Below, in pieces: positions 59,325 through 64,000 of a DNA stretch of 64,000 nucleotides. The stretch is from positions 310,001 to 374,000 of the forward strand of contig CAZLEF010000001.1 in the NCBI GenBank assembly GCA_964558465.1, read 5' to 3'. The translations under genes were made by a program, and so were the position numbers. The first letter of the stretch is position 1, and each line of letters begins with the position of its first letter. The notes under the pieces were generated by a model that was given only the letters and a program-made list of their open reading frames with translations, ran no database searches and was not told where the DNA came from. Origin of the DNA: JACJYC01 sp964558465 (GTDB taxonomy: Bacteria > Bacteroidota > Bacteroidia > Chitinophagales > Saprospiraceae).

Positions 59325-60155
59325 TTAAATTTTGAGCTGTTTGATTTTATAAGGCATGCCATCAAATGAAAATCCCGCATCCTCTGCGCTTCGGATTTCA
59401 GCGTAAGTCGGAAAAACATCCCATCGGACGGGCGTTTGGGTATTCTCGCCAAATACATTCCCTTTGGGCAGGCACAAGAGCAGTCCGTTTTCGTCGCCGA
59501 CCGCCCAGGGATCCCTGACGGACAGGGGGTAGCCGCGCAGGCCGGTCTGTTCGATTACCCAACCGGCTGTTTTTTGTTGCTGCTCTACGATAAATCCGAT
59601 CTCGCTGATATTGATCAGGCTGTTAATAGAAAAAGGCGTCCGGGTCGCGTTGTCCAGGTCGTGCCTTGCAATAAATTCGACGACATTAAAAGCCGGGTCG
59701 AAAAAGAAAAGCGAATGCGCGTTCCAACCGGAAAAATGGCGCACGTCGTCCGGTAGCCGGGGGTCCTTCAGATGGTTCGGGGTGGGTACCAGCGGGGTTT
59801 TTTCAAGCAGCCATTCCCTTGCCTGCAAAACTTGGTTTTCTGGAATATTAAAAGCGAAATGATAGAAGGGTGCTTTGCCTGTCATATCGGAGTTTGAAAA
59901 CTGAAAAACGGAATTGCCGGCCCGGAAAACGATTTCAGCGGCAGTTTCAGAAACCAGAGAAAACCCAAGCAATCCCTGGTAATACGCCTTCATTTCGGCA
60001 AGCGGTACGGCGGTTTGCAAACCGATCTTGTGAATCAGGGTTTTGCCTGATGCTGGTTTCCGGCCTGGCGCAGAGGCAAAACCGCAACAGGGATGCAGCG
60101 CCGCCAGCAGGGCGGCGGCAGCCGCGGATTGGATGAATTCTCGCCGGTTGGTCAT
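59325..60155 (-). CDS. Tat-exported VOC (glyoxalase/dioxygenase fold) protein
   Basis: A 276-residue exported protein of the vicinal-oxygen-chelate superfamily. The signal has a Tat-like motif (MTNRREFIQSAAAAALLAALH), so it is exported folded, which suits a metal enzyme; an alternative lipoprotein-like HPCC follows. Two VOC half-domains are seen: HKIGLQTAVPLAEMKAYYQGLLGFSLV (cited as KIGLQTAVPLAEMKAYYQGL) and ISEIGFIVEQQQKTAGWVIE. Candidate metal ligands are His/Glu such as FYHFAFNIPE, NVVEFIARH. The start sits 4 bases after the permease stop at 60160 and it is followed 8 bases later by the next permease, so it is an integral operon member. Substrate unknown. Confidence 0.85.
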   Translation of the reverse strand: MTNRREFIQSAAAAALLAALHPCCGFASAPGRKPASGKTLIHKIGLQTAVPLAEMKAYYQGLLGFSLVSETAAEIVFRAGNSVFQFSNSDMTGKAPFYHFAFNIPENQVLQAREWLLEKTPLVPTPNHLKDPRLPDDVRHFSGWNAHSLFFFDPAFNVVEFIARHDLDNATRTPFSINSLINISEIGFIVEQQQKTAGWVIEQTGLRGYPLSVRDPWAVGDENGLLLCLPKGNVFGENTQTPVRWDVFPTYAEIRSAEDAGFSFDGMPYKIKQLKI

Positions 60156-60159
60156 ATTT

Positions 60160-62580
60160 TTATTCGTTTTTCAAAGATTTCACCGGGTTGGCCAGCGCGG
60201 CCTTTATACTTTGGAAACCAACCGTAAAAAATGCGATGAGGATGGCCGCCAATCCCGCCCCTACAAACATCCACCACTGCATATCGATCCGGTAAGCGAA
60301 CCCGGCCAGCCATTTGTTCATGGCATAATACGCCAGGGGAGAAGCGATCACGATCGCGACAACAACCAATTTGAGAAAATCACTGGACAACAGCCCCGTA
60401 ATGCTGCCTACGGAGGCGCCCAGGACTTTCCGGATGCCGATCTCCCGGGTTCTTCGTTCTGCCGTAAAGGATGCTAATCCAAACAAACCCAGACAGGCGA
60501 TCAATACAGCAATGAACATGAAATAGACGATGATCCGGGCCGTTCGTTGTTCTTTTTCGTAGTTTTTCTGGAAGTCCTTGTCCAGAAACGAGTAGGCAAA
60601 CGGCGTATCAGGGTTGATTTTTTTCCAGGCGGTTTCAATATCCGCCAGAATCCCGGAGTAATTGTCCGACCTGACATTGGCAATGAAATAACTGTGTTTA
60701 TTGCCTAAAGAAGTCACAAAAGCAAAGGGCGTTATTGAGTTGTGCAGGCTTTGGAAATTGAAATCTTTCACTATGCCGACAATTTCCATCGTATAACGCA
60801 CATTTCGCCACTCATAATAAATCTTTTTGCCAACTGCGGTTTTCGCCTCATAGCCCAATTGCCGGACCGCAACTTCATTGAGGATAATGCCGCTTGAATC
60901 GGATTTGAATTGATCAGAGAAGGCCCGGCCATACAATAACTCAAAACCAAGGGTCTCTATAAAATTGTTCTCCACGGTAGCGTGGTGGATATCCACCGCT
61001 TCATTAACCGACTTCCCTTCTGCATAAAACAGCAAATCCTCCACACTGGGTATCCCCGGATAGGTCGATCCGCTGGTTACGGAAACGACCTCCGGATGTT
61101 GGGTCATTTCATTTTTCAAGGGCAAATAATTCTCCGCCGCCTTGTTGCTTTGCAAGGGTATAACGATTTGCTGGTTTTTGTTAAACCCTAAAGGCTGGTT
61201 TTGAACAAAATCCAATTGACGCCAGATGACAAGCGCCCCAAAAATCAAAGCAACCGAGATCGTAAACTGAAAAACGACAAGGCCTTTGCGGATCGCGGCA
61301 GCCGAAAAATGATTGATCAACTTGCCTTTCAGCACCGTTATCGGTTTGAAGGATGACAAATAAAATGCAGGATAAAGGCCCGACAATAAACCGGTAAATA
61401 ACGCCAGCCCCGCAATCCACCCTACCATTTCCGGGTGTTGGGCAATTACCAGGTTTTTCTGGGTCAGGGTATTAAAACCCGGTAAAATCAATTGAATGAG
61501 CGCCGCAGCCAGCAAAAGCGCCATCCCGCTCATCATCATGGATTCCCCCAGAAACTGCCGGATCAGCGAGGATTGGAGGGCCCCCATTACTTTTCGCACC
61601 CCAACTTCCCTGGCCCGTTTTTCGGAACGCGCCGTCGAAAGGTTCATGAAATTAATGCAGGCAATCAACAGCAAAAATGCAGCGATCGAACCAAAAATAT
61701 ACAGATAGGCGAGGTTTCCATTCGGCGAAATTTCATTGCCCAGATCAGACTTAAGGTAAATGTCCGCAAGGGGCTGTGTAAACAAGCTCTTGGGAATACC
61801 CATTGCTTTCAAATCGGCCGAGGCGCGGCGATCCATAAAATCCGGCAATTTTTTTTCCAATGCTTGAATATCAGTCCCTTCCCGCAACTTGATATAGGTG
61901 TGAAAAATATTATTGGTCGCCCAATTGTTCTGCTCATTCACCCATTCACCCACATCGCCGTTTTTCATGGAGAGGAAAAAATGAGCGTCGATATGGGATT
62001 TTGTTTCCGTATCCTCAAACACGCCTTTAATCGTATAATTAAAATCTCCGAAGGGTAACCCGATGGTGATCACCCGGTCCAGCGGGTTTTCGTCGCCGTA
62101 CATTTTACCGGCCAACGTGGAGGAAAGCACCAGCGTATTGGGTTGGCTCAACGCCGTTTGGGCGTCGCCGTACAAAAAATCGTACGTGAATATTCGAAAG
62201 AACGTCGAATCAACATAATACCCGTTTGACTCAAAAAACTGTTTTTTCTCCTGGTTCTGTTCGTACTTCAACAACATTTTTTCGAGGTTCGGAAACTTCA
62301 GCAAACGGCATGCCTCCGCCACTTCCGGAAAATCGGATTTTAACCCCTGAGCAAACGGAGCGCCGGTGGCTGCCCAGGTAGCCTCCGGTACGCGGGTAGC
62401 CACCCGGAAGATCCGGTCAACATCGCGGTGATGCCGGTCATAACTCATTTCATCAAAAACGTACAACAGGATCAGCATGCAGGTTGCCAGCCCCACGGCC
62501 AATCCGGTCATATTGATCAGCGAAAAAGTTTTATTGTTTCGCCAATTGCGGAAAGCGATCTTGATGAAATTTCCAAACAT
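60160..62580 (-). CDS. FtsX/MacB-type ABC transporter permease
   Basis: An 806-residue permease starting MFGNFIKIAFRNWRNNKTFS and ending NPVKSLKNE. Coupling motifs are REVGVRKVMGA and REIGIRKVLGA, the latter with Arg where most copies have Lys. The first periplasmic domain begins VATRVPEATWAATGAPFAQG. It starts 55 bases after the DUF4097 gene, the widest gap between transcribed genes upstream of the VOC gene; no promoter is recognised there. The sequence is somewhat more A/T rich than the others in the operon. Confidence 0.93.
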   Translation of the reverse strand: MFGNFIKIAFRNWRNNKTFSLINMTGLAVGLATCMLILLYVFDEMSYDRHHRDVDRIFRVATRVPEATWAATGAPFAQGLKSDFPEVAEACRLLKFPNLEKMLLKYEQNQEKKQFFESNGYYVDSTFFRIFTYDFLYGDAQTALSQPNTLVLSSTLAGKMYGDENPLDRVITIGLPFGDFNYTIKGVFEDTETKSHIDAHFFLSMKNGDVGEWVNEQNNWATNNIFHTYIKLREGTDIQALEKKLPDFMDRRASADLKAMGIPKSLFTQPLADIYLKSDLGNEISPNGNLAYLYIFGSIAAFLLLIACINFMNLSTARSEKRAREVGVRKVMGALQSSLIRQFLGESMMMSGMALLLAAALIQLILPGFNTLTQKNLVIAQHPEMVGWIAGLALFTGLLSGLYPAFYLSSFKPITVLKGKLINHFSAAAIRKGLVVFQFTISVALIFGALVIWRQLDFVQNQPLGFNKNQQIVIPLQSNKAAENYLPLKNEMTQHPEVVSVTSGSTYPGIPSVEDLLFYAEGKSVNEAVDIHHATVENNFIETLGFELLYGRAFSDQFKSDSSGIILNEVAVRQLGYEAKTAVGKKIYYEWRNVRYTMEIVGIVKDFNFQSLHNSITPFAFVTSLGNKHSYFIANVRSDNYSGILADIETAWKKINPDTPFAYSFLDKDFQKNYEKEQRTARIIVYFMFIAVLIACLGLFGLASFTAERRTREIGIRKVLGASVGSITGLLSSDFLKLVVVAIVIASPLAYYAMNKWLAGFAYRIDMQWWMFVGAGLAAILIAFFTVGFQSIKAALANPVKSLKNE

Positions 62581-62635
62581 GTTTGTATGATTTTAGAAAA
62601 GTCCCTTACTGCGGTGTTCCTGCGCCGGGCCGATC

Positions 62636-63541
62636 TTATTTTTCCAGAACGTTTGCGCTGCCTGTTCCTGAAGCGACATGGATTTCTATACCGGAAGTAC
62701 CAAATTTTTTGGTTTTTCGGATCATCCTGTTGCGTGTTTGGCCTTCCGATTCTTCTTTATCAAAACTGAACGGAGCGGAAATTTTTCCGCCTTCTGTGCC
62801 GCATTCCATCACGAGTATACCGTCGAAAGGGTGTCCGTTATAATTCAGTTCGGAAGCGCCGGTTCCGGAATTGACCCCGAGATCCGCCTTGACCGGCCCG
62901 CCCAAACTCAGGGAGACGTGACCGGTACCAGAATTGAAACTGGATTGGCCGGTAACCGACACCTTTTCCGCACGAATATTGCCTGTGCCGGAATTGGCGG
63001 AAATCGCCCCGCTTACCTGGCTGATGACCAGGTTGCCCGTGCCGGAATTCAGTTGAAAACTGCCTTCGGAATCCTGTATTTCAATGTCTCCGGTTCCGTT
63101 GTTCAGGCGAATTTTACCACCAACTCCGGCGAGTCTGACCCGCCCGGCGCCGATATTGCCTTCCAGTTCTGCGGAAAAATCTTTCAGATCAGCCTCTCCG
63201 GCCCCAATATTCATCCATAAATCGGTGTTTTCAGGAAGATTCAGCGTCCAGTTGCTTTTTTCCTTGTTGCTGCGGGCCGACGATTTTTCCTTGATCGTGA
63301 GTTTGCCGCCCTTGGTTCCCATTTCCAGGGTGACGTTTTCTTCATCGTAGCTGCCGGTTACTTCTACTGCCCCCGAGGCGCTTTTTCCAACTTTCAGGTC
63401 GCCGTAGGCAATGTTGATCCAGATATCTTTAATGTCCTTGTAATCTTGCCGGACATGGGCGGTTTGCCCTGAAACGGCAGAAAACGCAAAGAAAAAAAGA
63501 ACGGAAAAAAGGATGGAAGGATAAACTGATGAAGTTTTCAT
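62636..63541 (-). CDS. DUF4097-type beta-helix protein with NSGTG repeats
   Basis: A 301-residue exported protein of the DUF4097 family, predicted to form a beta-helix. After the signal peptide (ILFSVLFFFAFSAVSGQ), residues about 110-245 contain a repeating N-(S/N)-GTG unit every 18-23 residues: NNGTGDIEI, NSGTGNLVI, NSGTGNIRA, NSGTGHVSL, NSGTGASEL. The family is unnamed functionally and often sits near membrane sensors. It is 31 bases downstream of the partial permease and 55 bases upstream of the next one, so it belongs to the operon and may cover or gate the permeases in the periplasm, which is inference. Confidence 0.88.
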   Translation of the reverse strand: MKTSSVYPSILFSVLFFFAFSAVSGQTAHVRQDYKDIKDIWINIAYGDLKVGKSASGAVEVTGSYDEENVTLEMGTKGGKLTIKEKSSARSNKEKSNWTLNLPENTDLWMNIGAGEADLKDFSAELEGNIGAGRVRLAGVGGKIRLNNGTGDIEIQDSEGSFQLNSGTGNLVISQVSGAISANSGTGNIRAEKVSVTGQSSFNSGTGHVSLSLGGPVKADLGVNSGTGASELNYNGHPFDGILVMECGTEGGKISAPFSFDKEESEGQTRNRMIRKTKKFGTSGIEIHVASGTGSANVLEK

Positions 63542-63572
63542 AATGAAATGTTTTTGATATATTTAACGATCA

Positions 63573-64000
63573 TTATTCTTCTCTTAATACATCCGACAAT
63601 TGCACGGTGGTCATCTGGTAAGTCTGCCGCCCAACCGCGATTGCCCCAGTGACGAGAACGATTATATTGGCCAGCACAAACGGCATGACCCCCAGTTCCA
63701 GCTCGCCGGTGTATTGTTCAAAATTGCGAAAGACCAGCTGTATGCCGATAAAGCTGACCCCAGATGCAATACTGCCCGATATAAGCAGCATGAGCAGAAA
63801 ATTTTTGTTGACCAGCAGGATGATCTGGGATACCGACGCCCCCAACACTTTCCGGACGCCCATTTCTTTTACGTTCCGGGTATAATGCTGCGCCGCCAAC
63901 CCGTACAATCCCATACAAGCGATCAGGAGCGCCAGCCCTGCCAGGTAGCCGATACTTTTTGCAACATTGGTATAGCTCCTGTTAAATCCTTCGAATACAT
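63573..64000 (-). CDS. FtsX/MacB-type ABC transporter permease, C-terminal part (5' end outside window)
   Basis: The last about 142 residues of a permease. The frame continues to the window edge (FNRSYTNVAKSIGYLAGLAL then LIACMGLYGLAA), followed by the coupling motif KEMGVRKVLGASVSQ and the last membrane helices. It ends QLSDVLREE and not the NPVKSLRSE tail of the other seven, so it belongs to a different subgroup. It heads the visible part of the operon; the promoter and perhaps an ATPase gene may lie beyond the window. Confidence 0.88.
   Translation of the reverse strand, partial: VFEGFNRSYTNVAKSIGYLAGLALLIACMGLYGLAAQHYTRNVKEMGVRKVLGASVSQIILLVNKNFLLMLLISGSIASGVSFIGIQLVFRNFEQYTGELELGVMPFVLANIIVLVTGAIAVGRQTYQMTTVQLSDVLREE

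Noticed and set aside
1..64000. tRNA or rRNA genes
   Set aside because: No cloverleaf with the conserved T-loop GGTTCGAATCC pattern or rRNA-like block was recognised on reading either strand; a covariance search was not possible.

Overview
The window is a chromosomal piece of a Bacteroidota genome, most likely from the Saprospiria/Chitinophagia side of the phylum; the class is an inference. The support is two giant surface proteins with type IX secretion C-terminal domains, -7 promoter elements of the TAnnTTTG type, and family content typical of the phylum (DUF4097, DUF4956, many 800-residue FtsX-type permeases). A run of 10 Ns at 28334-28343 marks a scaffold gap. There is no rRNA, tRNA, CRISPR array or recognisable transposase.

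Layout. 1-2.8 kb (+): 3' end of gyrB, an ECF sigma factor and its probable anti-sigma partner separated by a long nested inverted repeat, and a secreted protein. 2.8-12 kb (mostly -): rhlE, a DUF1990/YndJ pair, scpA, an O-methyltransferase with a MntR-like DtxR regulator, the decayed 3' end of a TonB-dependent receptor behind a regulated promoter, an OmpA/PD40 lipoprotein, and an ABC ATPase with a sigma-54-like promoter. 12-17 kb: a methyltransferase, a small lipoprotein, a FemAB/GNAT-type protein, a ComF protein and a 5'-truncated dnaE-like gene carrying an in-frame repeat insertion. 17-25 kb: an M1 peptidase, a DUF4956-HlyD-TolC operon, a c-type cytochrome and a formylglycine-generating-enzyme-like lipoprotein. 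25-32 kb (+): two tandemly duplicated beta-helix proteins exported by the type IX system. 32-36 kb: an unrecognised protein, a serine hydrolase and a diheme cytochrome c. 36-43.6 kb: an FtsX-type permease, the two De Ley-Doudoroff genes (KDPGal aldolase and dgoK), a three-domain CBM48 protein, an aspartyl protease and a metallo-hydrolase. 43.6-49.3 kb: another permease, a membrane AraC regulator and an S41 peptidase. 49.4-64 kb (-): one long operon with six more permeases, a Tat-exported VOC protein and a DUF4097 protein; it starts outside the window.

Main point. Eight FtsX/MacB-type permeases occur with a single ATPase gene, which lies 24 kb from the nearest permease. That ATPase and the permease at 36402-38774 share an unusual regulatory layout: two TGT-n-CG-n4-CG-n-ACA-like dyads exactly 21 bp apart, upstream of a sigma-54-like -24/-12 element. 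This suggests that separately located genes are switched on together by one enhancer-binding regulator. Other items worth a look are the tripartite DUF4956-HlyD-TolC operon with no known inner-membrane pump, the dnaE remnant, and several intergenic palindromes built from short repeated words.
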